Source: Pontibacter cellulosilyticus
Lineage (GTDB): Bacteria; Bacteroidota; Bacteroidia; Cytophagales; Hymenobacteraceae
Assembly: GCF_014306105.1 (NCBI RefSeq)
Contig: NZ_JACRVF010000003.1
Span: 434,001 to 498,000 of the forward strand
DNA length: 64,000 nt
Reading direction: 5' to 3'
Positions within the stretch are counted from its first letter, which is position 1, and every line of letters begins with the position of its first letter. Shown piece by piece: positions 1 through 8,483 of this stretch. A program made the position numbers and the translations under genes. The notes beneath the pieces were generated by a model that had not been told where the DNA came from, did not search any database, and worked only from the letters and a program-made list of their open reading frames with translations.

Positions 1-235
1 ACATCATTGATTATCAGTTATTTACACAAATAAAGAATTAGAAAGTGTACGCTTCCGATACACATTTCAGGAGAACACCTGTGCGGTTGTGACACAGCTT
101 TTTCAGGAGCCGAAAGACATAAATTGTACTGAGGCAATTTGGAGCATGAGCCAGCAAAGCAGCTTGAATGAAGACAAGTATTAAACTCCGGATAAATTAC
201 TTAAATTCGGTATCTGAACCAGAATAACTTGCACG

Positions 236-1603
236 ATGGCTACAGGAAAAACCGGTAGAATTTTAGTTGTTGACGATGAAGCAGACGTGCTTTTCGCCAT
301 GAAGATGCTGTTGAAAACAGAGGTAAAAGAGGTGGTAACCGAGAAAAACCCGGATAACCTGATGAGCCAGCTGTCGAAGGAGAAGTTTGATGTCATTTTC
401 CTGGACATGAACTTTAAGAGTGCTCTTAACACTGGCAACGAAGGTCTGTTTTGGCTGCGCCAGATTCTGGGAAAAGACAAAGACGCCAAAGTCATACTTA
501 TCACAGCTTACGGTGATGTGGAATTGGCTGTAAAGTCGCTGAAGGAGGGTGCTTACGATTTTATAGTAAAGCCCTGGCACAACGACAAGCTGCTGGAAAC
601 ACTGCATAATGCACTGCAGGCAAAGGGGCAAAAGAAGAGTGAAAAATCAGCTGCCAATACAGGCCATACCACTATACTTGGCGAATCCGAAGCAATACAG
701 GATATACTTTATAAGATAGATAAAATTGCCCCTACCGAGGCTAACGTACTTATACTTGGCGAGAACGGAACAGGCAAGGAACTGGTAGCACGCGCCCTGC
801 ACGAGAAATCTTTTAGAGCCAACCAACCTTTTGTAAGCGTAGATGTGGCAGCACTTACCGACACTTTATTTGAGAGTGAGTTATTCGGCTTTAAGAAGGG
901 TGCTTTTACCGATGCCAAAGAAGATCGCAAAGGCCGCTTTGAGGCAGCAGATGGTGGTACGCTGTTTCTGGATGAGATCGGAAATATCTCGCCTGCCATG
1001 CAAGCCAAACTGCTGACGGTGCTGCAAAACAGGCAGGTAACGCCACTAGGCTCCAATACACCCATTCCTGTCGATATACGTCTAATTTCTGCTACCAACG
1101 AGCCCATTTACGAACTGGCTGCTAAAAACCTTTTCCGCAAAGACCTTATTTACCGCATCAACACTGTAGAAATAACCTTGCCGCCGCTGCGTGTCCGCGG
1201 TAATGATGTGGAACTGCTGGCAAGACATTTCGCCGGAATCTATGCACAGAAAAACCATAAGCCTGTACCTGAGTTTGCCCCTGCTACCCTGCAAAAGCTA
1301 AAGCAACACAGTTGGCCTGGCAATGTGCGTGAGCTGCAACATGCCGTGGAGCGTGCCATCATACTTGCCGAGGATAATGTGTTGCAACCGCAAGACTTTA
1401 GCTTTTCGCCTATGGAAATGGCACCTGCTGCACAGTCTGTACCTGCTTTTGCCGCAGATACAAATATGCCGCTACACGAAATAGAACGCGAAACGATTCG
1501 CCGCGTGATCGAGAAGAACAAAGGCAACATTTCTAAAGCTGCTAAAGAACTTGGCCTTACCCGCACTGCCCTTTACCGCCGCCTGAACAAGTATGATATC
1601 TAA
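236..1603 (+). CDS. Sigma-54-dependent response regulator, NtrC family
   Basis: A 455-residue transcription activator with the full three-part NtrC architecture. The receiver domain (about residues 8-125) has the acidic pair D13-D14, the likely phospho-acceptor D57 and the conserved K112. The AAA+ domain (about 148-390) has Walker A GENGTGKE at 175-182 and Walker B TLFLDEIG around D246. The sigma-54 contact loop reads GAFTDA (222-227) instead of the classic GAFTGA. A Fis-type helix-turn-helix fills the last 40 residues. It overlaps the downstream kinase gene by 11 bp, so the two form a translationally coupled two-component pair. The target genes and the signal cannot be read from the sequence. 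Family assignment is firm; a specific name such as ZraR or AtoC would be a guess. Confidence 0.95.
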   Translation: MATGKTGRILVVDDEADVLFAMKMLLKTEVKEVVTEKNPDNLMSQLSKEKFDVIFLDMNFKSALNTGNEGLFWLRQILGKDKDAKVILITAYGDVELAVKSLKEGAYDFIVKPWHNDKLLETLHNALQAKGQKKSEKSAANTGHTTILGESEAIQDILYKIDKIAPTEANVLILGENGTGKELVARALHEKSFRANQPFVSVDVAALTDTLFESELFGFKKGAFTDAKEDRKGRFEAADGGTLFLDEIGNISPAMQAKLLTVLQNRQVTPLGSNTPIPVDIRLISATNEPIYELAAKNLFRKDLIYRINTVEITLPPLRVRGNDVELLARHFAGIYAQKNHKPVPEFAPATLQKLKQHSWPGNVRELQHAVERAIILAEDNVLQPQDFSFSPMEMAPAAQSVPAFAADTNMPLHEIERETIRRVIEKNKGNISKAAKELGLTRTALYRRLNKYDI

Positions 1604-2948
1604 ACGACTGGAGCTCGGGCTGTTTGTCCGGTTTATACTTTTGCTGGGCATGATGTACGTTACGGTGCAATACCTGACACAGTACACCTGGCTGCAGGTT
1701 ACATCGGGCATACTAATCATGCTGGCGCAGCTTTGGGAGATAGCACGTTACGTAACCCGCAGCAACAACGAACTGGCTAAGTTCCTGGAGGCTGTGAAGC
1801 AGCGTGACTTTTCGCAGCGATTTAATGAGAATACAAACTCTTCGCTGCAGCAACTCCATCGCGCCTTTAATCTAATAAATAACACATTCAAACAACTACA
1901 GATAGAACGGGAGGCGCAGTTCCAGTACATGCAAACCATACTGCAGTTGGTGGATACCGGCATTATGGCCGTTGACACAGAGACGGGGGAAGTAGAATGG
2001 GTGAACGATGCCTTTAAAAAGATGCTGGGCCTGCCTCACCTCAAAAGTATAGATAACCTGGACCGGCGCTACCCTTCCCTGCATAACTCGCTGCAAAGTA
2101 TAAAGTCAGGAGATAGCACACTCGTAAAACTGAAGTTACCCTCGGGTCAGTCGCAGGTGCTGGTTTCGGCAACGGCCTTTACCATGCAGCACCGTGATCT
2201 GCTGCTGGTTGTAATTAAAAACGTAAGCGCTACTGTAGATGCCACCGAAACAGAGGCCTGGCAAAAGCTGTTACGTGTGATGACGCACGAAATTATGAAC
2301 TCCGTGGCTCCCATTGCCTCACTAGCCGATACTTTAGGAAAACATTTGCACATGGAGCGTGAGCGCTATACTTCTGAGCCCGATGTACCTGTAGATGTGG
2401 AAGTGCTGGAAGACACCGAAGAAGGGATCGGTATCATCAAGAAACGTAGCGAAGGACTGTTGCGCTTTACACAGTTTTACCGCAACCTGAACAAGTCGCA
2501 ACAGCTTAACCTCACTACCATTTATGTTGAGGAGCTTTTCAAAAGTATAGATACCCTGATGCGACCACGCCTGAAGGCAGATGGCATTGAGTATATCTGC
2601 AAAGTATCTCCTCCGGACCTGACCATAACCGGTGATGTAAATCTACTGGAGCAAGTGCTCATCAATCTGATCACGAACGCCCAGCGCGCGGTGCTGGAGC
2701 GGCCATCGCCGCAGATAATACTTGTGGCTGGGCAGCAGGATGGAAAAGTAACGATTGAAGTGCACGATAACGGCACTGGCATTCCGGATGAAATCCTGGA
2801 GAACATTTTTATCCCGTTCTTTACCTCCCACAAAGAAGGTTCCGGCATTGGCCTTAGCTTATCAAAGCACATCATGCTGCTGCACAAAGGCACTATTCAA
2901 GTCGAGAGCGAAGAAGGCGTGGGCAGCACATTTAAGTTGGTGTTTTAA
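1593..2948 (+). CDS. Membrane sensor histidine kinase (NtrB/NtrY-like), partner of the upstream regulator
   Basis: A 451-residue kinase. Two hydrophobic helices lie near the N terminus (about 10-28 and 33-53), followed by a probable HAMP-like linker and a PAS-like segment (about 108-210). The H box HEIMNSVAP carries the phosphorylated H232. The N box has N362 in LINLITNAQRA, and the ATP-binding G boxes are DNGTGIP (from 392) and GSGIGLSLSK. It starts inside the last codons of the response regulator, giving an 11-bp overlap, which implies co-translation and a cognate relationship. The periplasmic loop between the two helices is only a few residues. Sensing is therefore probably membrane-borne or cytoplasmic through the PAS region. 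The ligand is unknown. Confidence 0.94.
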   Translation: MISKRLELGLFVRFILLLGMMYVTVQYLTQYTWLQVTSGILIMLAQLWEIARYVTRSNNELAKFLEAVKQRDFSQRFNENTNSSLQQLHRAFNLINNTFKQLQIEREAQFQYMQTILQLVDTGIMAVDTETGEVEWVNDAFKKMLGLPHLKSIDNLDRRYPSLHNSLQSIKSGDSTLVKLKLPSGQSQVLVSATAFTMQHRDLLLVVIKNVSATVDATETEAWQKLLRVMTHEIMNSVAPIASLADTLGKHLHMERERYTSEPDVPVDVEVLEDTEEGIGIIKKRSEGLLRFTQFYRNLNKSQQLNLTTIYVEELFKSIDTLMRPRLKADGIEYICKVSPPDLTITGDVNLLEQVLINLITNAQRAVLERPSPQIILVAGQQDGKVTIEVHDNGTGIPDEILENIFIPFFTSHKEGSGIGLSLSKHIMLLHKGTIQVESEEGVGSTFKLVF

Positions 2949-3268
2949 GCTAGATTCTGAGAAATTTGCAGGGTTCTCCTCCTCTGAGGAGTTAGGGGAG
3001 GAAACACTATATGCTTCACCTGCTTGCACACAAGATCCTTTCAGGATGACGAAAGAAATACTTGGCTTTCTGGCGCTAGTCTTCAGACTCGTGTCTTCAA
3101 GTGGTGTAGAGTCAGAGACTCTACTGGGACAGAGGCCCAAGTATAACCGATCACGAGCGAGGACGCTCGCGCCATAGTATGGCAAAGTAAAGCTTAGAGC
3201 TTAGCAGCCCCATCTCTTCAATTCTGCCTTTTAAACACATCAAGCTTATATAGCTAAATAATTATTTT
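2949..3268. repeat. Gap holding a palindrome-rich repeat element (core 3071-3174)
   Basis: No credible gene lies in this gap. From 3071 to 3174 a 104-bp block is bounded by TGGCGC and its inverse GCGCCA and holds three short hairpins in a row. These are AGAC/GTCT (3085-3096), GTAGAGTC/GACTCTAC (3106-3124) and CGAGCG/CGCTCG (3154-3169). Just upstream, about 2976-3003, another hairpin-like stretch (CTCCTC-TGA-GGAG followed by TTAGGGGAGG) resembles one arm of the element at 22.7-22.9 kb. The layout resembles a short non-autonomous repeat (REP or MITE type). Dispersion across the genome is not testable here. An open frame that runs from the kinase gene through this block is a composition artefact. 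Confidence 0.5.
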
Positions 3269-3276
3269 TACTTTTG
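3269..3276 (+). promoter_or_regulatory. Putative -7 promoter element for the DUF3667 gene
   Basis: TACTTTTG matches the Bacteroidota sigma-A -7 consensus TAnnTTTG exactly. It lies 33 nt before the ATG at 3310. No clear TTTG -33 box is seen at the usual spacing. Confidence 0.5.
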
Positions 3277-3309
3277 GCGCTTGAAACGACCTTACTCACC
3301 ACCTCTACT

Positions 3310-4281
3310 ATGAAAAAGCGCTACCGCTCTGAAAGCAACTGCTTAAACTGTGAAGCAACTGTAACGGGTAACTTCTGCTCGGCATGCGGACAAGAGAACC
3401 TGGAACTGCATGAGAACTTTCTGCACCTGGTAATGCACAGCGTTGGGCACTACTTCCACTTAGAATCGAAGTTTTTTAAAAGCATGGTGCCGCTTTTAAC
3501 CAAACCAGGCTACCTGACGAAGGAATATTTTGCTGGAAAACGGGCCTCGCATCTTAACCCGATCAGCATGTACATCTTCATCAGCATCCTGTTCTTTTTC
3601 CTCTTCACAGCTAACACAAACATCAACAAGAAAGGAATACTAAAAGACGGTGCTGCAGAAAAAACTGCTACGGCACAGACGGAAGCTAAAAAAGCAGAAG
3701 CTTTAGCTGACAAAAAAACATTCCAAAAGATAGTTAGTAATGTCACTCCTGCACCGGCAATTGCCAACAACATCAGCAACGTTAAAAAAGGAGCAAACGG
3801 AAAAGAAGAGATTACTTTTGGCGAGTTCAACATCCCCCTCCACACCTTCAATGCCAAATATAGAAAGGTAAAGAACGATAAAGTGCAGTTTGAGCTTTTC
3901 TTAAACAAGCTGATAAGCCATCTGCCTAAAGTCATGTTTATCCTGCTGCCACTCTTTGCCCTAATCCTGAAGTTGGTTAATATCAGATCAAAGAAGCTTT
4001 ATGCGGAGCACCTGATTTACTCGATTCATGTACATTCGTTCCTTTTCCTGTTTGGCTCTATCCTTATCATTTTAAAGTGGTTGCTTCCTTTTGTGTCTGG
4101 CTGGGTACAAATGCTGGGTGTGCTTGTGATGCTTTGGTACATCTACCGGTCAATGCGAAACACCTACCGGAGCACACGCTGGCGCACTGTTTATAAATGC
4201 ATGCTGCTGTCCTTTGCCTATACTTTTCTGCTGTTCCTGAGCAGCTTAGCGGTAGTTATTGCCACACTGTATTCTATGTAA
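3310..4281 (+). CDS. DUF3667 domain membrane protein with N-terminal zinc ribbon
   Basis: A 323-residue protein. It opens with two CxxC knuckles, CLNC and CSAC, that form a probable zinc ribbon. These are followed by the conserved LTKPGYLTKEYFAGKR region and a hydrophobic helix after HLNPISMYIF. A polar, Lys/Ala-rich stretch of about 110 residues separates this from two or three C-terminal membrane helices. This matches the DUF3667 family, which is common in Bacteroidota and has no established function. I start at the ATG at 3310, not the earlier in-frame TTG, because the zinc-ribbon proteins begin close to the first cysteine and a -7 promoter element overlaps the TTG. It is monocistronic. 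Confidence 0.8.
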   Translation: MKKRYRSESNCLNCEATVTGNFCSACGQENLELHENFLHLVMHSVGHYFHLESKFFKSMVPLLTKPGYLTKEYFAGKRASHLNPISMYIFISILFFFLFTANTNINKKGILKDGAAEKTATAQTEAKKAEALADKKTFQKIVSNVTPAPAIANNISNVKKGANGKEEITFGEFNIPLHTFNAKYRKVKNDKVQFELFLNKLISHLPKVMFILLPLFALILKLVNIRSKKLYAEHLIYSIHVHSFLFLFGSILIILKWLLPFVSGWVQMLGVLVMLWYIYRSMRNTYRSTRWRTVYKCMLLSFAYTFLLFLSSLAVVIATLYSM

Positions 4282-4435
4282 GCTTAACTCCAATAGCTTC
4301 ATTTTGGCTATGAATTAAATTTATTGTGCATCAGCAATACAGTTTGTAATAGAGCAAAGGCTAAAGGATTTAACTATTCTCTGTTGCCTCCGTTCATATT
4401 CTCATAAGTATAATAAGTACTTAAACCTGAGCATT

Positions 4436-5557
4436 ATGGCGGCCCAAAGTCTACAGCAGCAAGTAGTTAATACACTGGCCACAGCAGATGTAAAAATCAA
4501 CGGGCCCGACCCGTGGGATTTGCAGGTGCACGACAAGAGGTTCTATAAGCGCATACTTACAGACGGAACGCTGGGCCTCGGCGAGTCGTACATGGATGGC
4601 TGGTGGGACTGCCAAAGTATAGATCAGTTTGTGTTTAAGGTGCTGCGTGCTGATCTATATAAAAAGGCGAACCTTGGCTGGAGATCGGTGCTGCAGGTGC
4701 TGCTGGCAAAGCTGCTGAACATGCAGGCCAAAGGCAAGGCCGCCCGCAACGCACAACGCCACTACGACATCGGCAACAAACTGTACGAATTAATGCTGGA
4801 CCGGCGCATGACCTATAGCTGCGGCTACTGGAAAGGCGCTGATAACCTGGATCAGGCGCAGGAAAACAAACTCGACTTAATTTGCCGGAAGTTATACTTG
4901 CGGCCCGGACAACGGGTGCTTGATATTGGCTGCGGCTGGGGAAGCTTTGCCGGACTTGCCGCCGAAAAGTATGGCGCCGAGGTAGTAGGCATTACTGTTT
5001 CGAAAGAGCAGGCGGCGCTGGCCCGGGAGAGGTACAAAGGTTTACCTGTTGAGATTCGCCTGCAGGATTACCGCGACATAAACGAGCAGTTTGACCATGT
5101 GGTATCGGTGGGAATGTTTGAGCATGTGGGATACCGCAACCACCGAAAGTTTATGCAGGTGGCGGCCCGTTGTTTAAAAGATGACGGCCTGTTTCTGCTG
5201 CACACCATTGGCCATAACTACTCCAGAACTTCAGCCGATCCATTTACCGACACCTACATCTTCCCGAACTGCCTTATACCTTCTGTTAAGCAGCTAGGCG
5301 CAGCCATGGAGCACATCTTTAAAGTGGAGGACTGGCATAACTTCGGCCCCTACTACGATAATACCTTAATGGCATGGTTTGACAACTTTAACCGCAATTG
5401 GGACCAGTTGCAGGGCGAGTACGGCGAACGCTTTTACCGCATGTGGAAGTATTACCTGCTTTCCAGCGCAGGCTCATTTAGAGCTCGCAACAACCAATTG
5501 TGGCAACTGGTATTGTCTAAGGAAGGGATCGCAGGAGGGTATACAGCAGTAAGGTGA
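4436..5557 (+). CDS. cfa: Cyclopropane-fatty-acyl-phospholipid synthase
   Basis: A 373-residue SAM-dependent enzyme that methylenates cis double bonds of membrane phospholipid acyl chains. The N-terminal lipid-binding part (to about 105) includes GLGESYMDGWWD. Next comes the family signature HYDIGNKLYELMLD, followed by the SAM site VLDIGCGWGS at 161-170. The C-terminal half carries the conserved MFEHVGYRN and HTIGHNY stretches. Length is close to that of other bacterial Cfa enzymes (about 380). It stands alone, with a 154-bp gap upstream and the convergent T9SS-domain gene downstream. Stress or stationary-phase control is known in other bacteria but is not visible here. Confidence 0.93.
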   Translation: MAAQSLQQQVVNTLATADVKINGPDPWDLQVHDKRFYKRILTDGTLGLGESYMDGWWDCQSIDQFVFKVLRADLYKKANLGWRSVLQVLLAKLLNMQAKGKAARNAQRHYDIGNKLYELMLDRRMTYSCGYWKGADNLDQAQENKLDLICRKLYLRPGQRVLDIGCGWGSFAGLAAEKYGAEVVGITVSKEQAALARERYKGLPVEIRLQDYRDINEQFDHVVSVGMFEHVGYRNHRKFMQVAARCLKDDGLFLLHTIGHNYSRTSADPFTDTYIFPNCLIPSVKQLGAAMEHIFKVEDWHNFGPYYDNTLMAWFDNFNRNWDQLQGEYGERFYRMWKYYLLSSAGSFRARNNQLWQLVLSKEGIAGGYTAVR

Positions 5558-5600
5558 TGTAAAGCATAGCAAATAAGTATAAAGTATAACTTGTAAGCTT

Positions 5601-6062
5601 TTACTTTAGCATGAAGCGCGCAGAGGTTACTTCATGCGGTGTTATGAGGCGGCCAATATAAGCCCCGGCTCTAAACTTTTCCTTTTTAAGTTGATACACA
5701 AAATGCTCTCCTGCCTGCCCTGTTCCCTCTGCTAATACCTCAAGCACATCGCCTTGCATGTTCAGGATCTCCAGTTTATAGCGGCCATCCTGCCTCAGTG
5801 TAAAACTTAAATCTGTTCTAGAGTTAAATGAGTTGGGTGATGCTTTTAGCTCCAGCCGCTCTACGCCAATCTCTTCGCCAAGCGTAGTGGCTTTTCCAGA
5901 ATTGCTACCTGATTTAGGGCTTTCTTTACCCTGTTGCTGTTGCGCTTTATTTGCCCAGGTCGCCATATCAGCTTTTCCCTCCTGCCCAAACACAAACTCA
6001 AGTCTCGACAGAAAAGCCAAAAGCAGCAGCAGCTTAATAAATGGTCCGACGTGCTTTCTCAT
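5601..6062 (-). CDS. Small secreted protein with C-terminal T9SS type A sorting-like domain
   Basis: I start at the ATG at 6062 (153 residues). This gives a clean signal peptide, MRKHVGPFIKLLLLLAFLS and on to a cleavage site near VFG-QE. An upstream in-frame ATG at 6101 lies at or before the likely transcription start of a TATATTTA -7 box. After a Gln/Ser-rich linker, the last 80 residues match the Por-secretion C-terminal fold. They contain LKASPNSFNSRTDLSFTL, the LEILNMQGDV strand and a closing GAYIGRLIT segment. There is almost no cargo domain between signal and tag, so the protein is essentially a free sorting domain. Its function is unknown. It is convergent with cfa. Confidence 0.7.
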   Translation of the reverse strand: MRKHVGPFIKLLLLLAFLSRLEFVFGQEGKADMATWANKAQQQQGKESPKSGSNSGKATTLGEEIGVERLELKASPNSFNSRTDLSFTLRQDGRYKLEILNMQGDVLEVLAEGTGQAGEHFVYQLKKEKFRAGAYIGRLITPHEVTSARFMLK

Positions 6063-6516
6063 AACGTATAGGTTGGAATTGATTTTGCTTTCTTTCAGCA
6101 TTTAAATATAGCTCCACCTCTATACTTTATTGCAGGAATAAAAACTCTGGCAGGTAACGTTTAAACATCAGCTTTTAACTGCTCATACATTAAAACCTCA
6201 CCGCCTTAGACGCCATTAATGCAATAATTTCAGGGAACAAATGGTGTAAAAGGTAACATATCCGCTTTATTATATTTATCACTATACCTGACAAATGCCT
6301 TTTTAAAAGCAAAAAAGCATAAAAAAAGTATAATTAAAACAACACCTTCTAAAACACTATTACAAAAGTCGCTATCTTATTAAAAGCTAATAAGGCAGTC
6401 AAGGGCAAAACGAATTGTCTCTTGCCGGTGTTCTTTAACTAGAGAAGCTCCTGCCGTGGATAAGTATCTGGAAAACTACTGGATAAAAAGCACTCCCATC
6501 TCAGCTTCAGATTGAT
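6063..6516. other. AT-rich intergenic gap
   Basis: This is an AT-rich divergent intergenic region. It holds the putative -7 box TATATTTA (minus strand, 6103-6110) for the T9SS-domain gene and, at its right edge, the dnaX promoter element. I see no convincing small gene or RNA fold in it. Confidence 0.5.
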
Positions 6517-6524
6517 TATCTTTG
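6517..6524 (+). promoter_or_regulatory. Putative dnaX -7 promoter element, very close to the start codon
   Basis: TATCTTTG is an exact match to TAnnTTTG. It ends only 5 nt before the ATG at 6530, so transcription from it would start at or next to the start codon and give a leaderless or nearly leaderless mRNA. No TTTG -33 box is visible at the usual spacing. Confidence 0.45.
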
Positions 6525-6529
6525 TAGTA

Positions 6530-8431
6530 ATGGAAAATTTCGTAGTATCAGCGCGTAAATACCGCCCAAGCACATTCGATAGTGTGGTGGGGCAGCACCA
6601 TATAACCAATACCCTTAAAAACGCCATCAGCAGCAAGCATTTGGCGCAGGCCTTCCTTTTCTGCGGACCGCGTGGTGTAGGTAAAACCACCTGTGCCCGT
6701 ATTCTGGCTAAAACCATCAACTGCCAGAACATTACTCCGGAAACAGAGGCTTGCAACGAGTGCGAATCTTGCCGCAGCTTTAACAGCAACAGTTCGTTCA
6801 ACATACATGAGCTAGATGCTGCCTCTAATAACTCTGTAGAGGATATCCGTAACCTGGTGGAGCAGGTGCGTTATGCACCGCAAACGGGCAAGTATAAGAT
6901 CTACATCATAGATGAGGTGCACATGCTCTCGAATCAAGCCTTCAACGCTTTCCTGAAGACCTTGGAGGAGCCGCCATCTTACGCAATTTTTATACTTGCC
7001 ACCACAGAACGCCACAAGATCATCCCGACTATACTTTCACGTTGCCAGATCTTCGATTTCAACAGAATTCGAATCGAGGACATGGTACGCCACCTGGGCA
7101 ACATCGCCACAAAAGAAAGTATACAGGCCGAGCCGGATGCCCTGCACCTGATCTCGCAGAAGGCCGATGGCGCCCTGCGCGACGCGCTTTCCATTTTCGA
7201 CCAGATGGTTACTTTCTCAGGCAGCAATGTGACTTACAAGGCTACCGTAGAGAACCTGCACATACTTGACTACGATTACTACTTCCGGTTAACAGACCAC
7301 CTGCTGGACCAGAACCTGGCTGGCTCGCTGCTGCTGTTTGATGAAATCCTGAAGAACGGTTTTGATGCCCATAACTTCCTGATTGGTATTGCAGAGCATT
7401 TCCGTAGTTTGCTAGTTTGCAAAGATGCGCAGACAATACAGCTGCTGGAGGTATCAGATAACATCAAGGCGAAGTATGCGGAGCAGTCGCAGAAGTCTAG
7501 CGTATCGTTCCTGCTATCGGGTCTGAACCTAGTGAGCACCTGCGACACTAATTATAAAAGCAGCAAAAATCAGCGTCTGCATGTAGAGCTGTGCCTGATG
7601 AAATTGGCACACCTGAATGCAGCCCTGAGTTTTGCACAAGACGGAGCAGAAGCAAAAAAAGCTAAGGTAGCGGATAAGGCACCAGCCTCTACCGGAAATA
7701 CAGGTGCCATACCTTCTGCTGCCATGCAGCCTGCCCATAACCAGGGCACGGTGCCATCGCAGCAGATGCAACAGCCAACGCCAGGTAGTGTACCATCCGA
7801 GCGTATGCAGCCTCCGCACACGCCTAACCATGTGCCGTCGGAGGGGCTACAACAGCCACCTAAACCGCAAGAGGTAACACCTGATGCACATATTGCTCCT
7901 CCAAAGGCACAGGCTGTTCCGGAACAGCCGCGCTCTAAAGTGCAGCTGCCTCCGCCTAAAAAGCTAGGCAAGCTGCCAAGCCTGAAAGACCTGCAGAATC
8001 AGCAGACAGCTGTTGCCGATGTGGCCGTAGCCGAGGAGGAAGAGGATACAACTTATGGTGCTATTGTTCCGATAGATGAAGCTAAGCTGAAAACAGTTTG
8101 GCATGCTATCCTGCGCCGCAAGAAGGCGGAAAATATGATGGAGTTCACCCTCCTGAACCGCCAGTACCACATCAGTGCCGACAACGAAGTTATACTTCAC
8201 CTGGAGAACCACGTGATGATGGACCAGTTCACGGCCATTCGTCCGGAGATACTGCGCGAACTGAAGGCACAGACCGGCAACCGAAGTATAAAACTGAGGG
8301 CAGAAGTGGTAGAAGTGCAGGATGAAGGGCGAAAACTGTATACTTCGCAGGACAAGTTTAACTACCTCGCCGAGAAATACCCGGTAATCGTCGATTTAAA
8401 ACAGCGATTTGGCTTAGATACAGATTTTTAA
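6530..8431 (+). CDS. dnaX: DNA polymerase III subunits gamma and tau
   Basis: A 633-residue clamp-loader ATPase. The AAA+ region opens with SARKYRPSTFDSVVGQ and carries Walker A GPRGVGKT, the zinc-binding cysteines in ACNECESC, Walker B IYIIDEVHML, and sensor 1 in ILATTERHKI. Domain III ends near residue 370. A Pro/Gln-rich linker (392-446) follows, built of four 13-14-residue repeats containing VPS and MQQP. A conserved C-terminal tau-like domain closes the protein. I start at MENFVVSARKY (6530), not the ATG at 6512, because a TATCTTTG promoter element lies between. An A-run at 7654-7660 is a candidate frameshift site giving a 378-residue gamma-like form (see findings). Confidence 0.95.
   Translation: MENFVVSARKYRPSTFDSVVGQHHITNTLKNAISSKHLAQAFLFCGPRGVGKTTCARILAKTINCQNITPETEACNECESCRSFNSNSSFNIHELDAASNNSVEDIRNLVEQVRYAPQTGKYKIYIIDEVHMLSNQAFNAFLKTLEEPPSYAIFILATTERHKIIPTILSRCQIFDFNRIRIEDMVRHLGNIATKESIQAEPDALHLISQKADGALRDALSIFDQMVTFSGSNVTYKATVENLHILDYDYYFRLTDHLLDQNLAGSLLLFDEILKNGFDAHNFLIGIAEHFRSLLVCKDAQTIQLLEVSDNIKAKYAEQSQKSSVSFLLSGLNLVSTCDTNYKSSKNQRLHVELCLMKLAHLNAALSFAQDGAEAKKAKVADKAPASTGNTGAIPSAAMQPAHNQGTVPSQQMQQPTPGSVPSERMQPPHTPNHVPSEGLQQPPKPQEVTPDAHIAPPKAQAVPEQPRSKVQLPPPKKLGKLPSLKDLQNQQTAVADVAVAEEEEDTTYGAIVPIDEAKLKTVWHAILRRKKAENMMEFTLLNRQYHISADNEVILHLENHVMMDQFTAIRPEILRELKAQTGNRSIKLRAEVVEVQDEGRKLYTSQDKFNYLAEKYPVIVDLKQRFGLDTDF
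7703..7867 (+). repeat. Four tandem protein-coding repeats in the DnaX linker
   Basis: The translated units are GAIPSAAMQPAHNQ, GTVPSQQMQQPTP, GSVPSERMQPPHTP and NHVPSEGLQQPPKP. They share x-x-VPS-x-x-MQ-P. They lie between the ATPase core and the tau tail and are likely a flexible tether. Confidence 0.8.
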
Positions 8432-8444
8432 ATCAGTAATACTG

Positions 8445-8452
8445 TATCTTCG
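8445..8452 (+). promoter_or_regulatory. Putative -7 promoter element for the M16 peptidase gene
   Basis: TATCTTCG matches TAnnTTTG at seven of eight positions. It lies 31 nt before the ATG at 8484, so the M16 gene may have its own promoter besides any read-through from dnaX. Confidence 0.35.
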
Positions 8453-8483
8453 TATAGTTACATCATCACTAATTAACAGAACT

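Noticed and set aside
2755..3177. 140-codon frame over the end of the kinase gene and the gap after it
   Set aside because: It begins inside the kinase gene in another frame and translates the palindromic repeat element; no protein-like pattern.
3154..3180. CGAGCG hairpin as a transcription terminator of the two-component genes
   Set aside because: No T-tract follows and it is one of three hairpins in a bounded element; repeat origin fits better.
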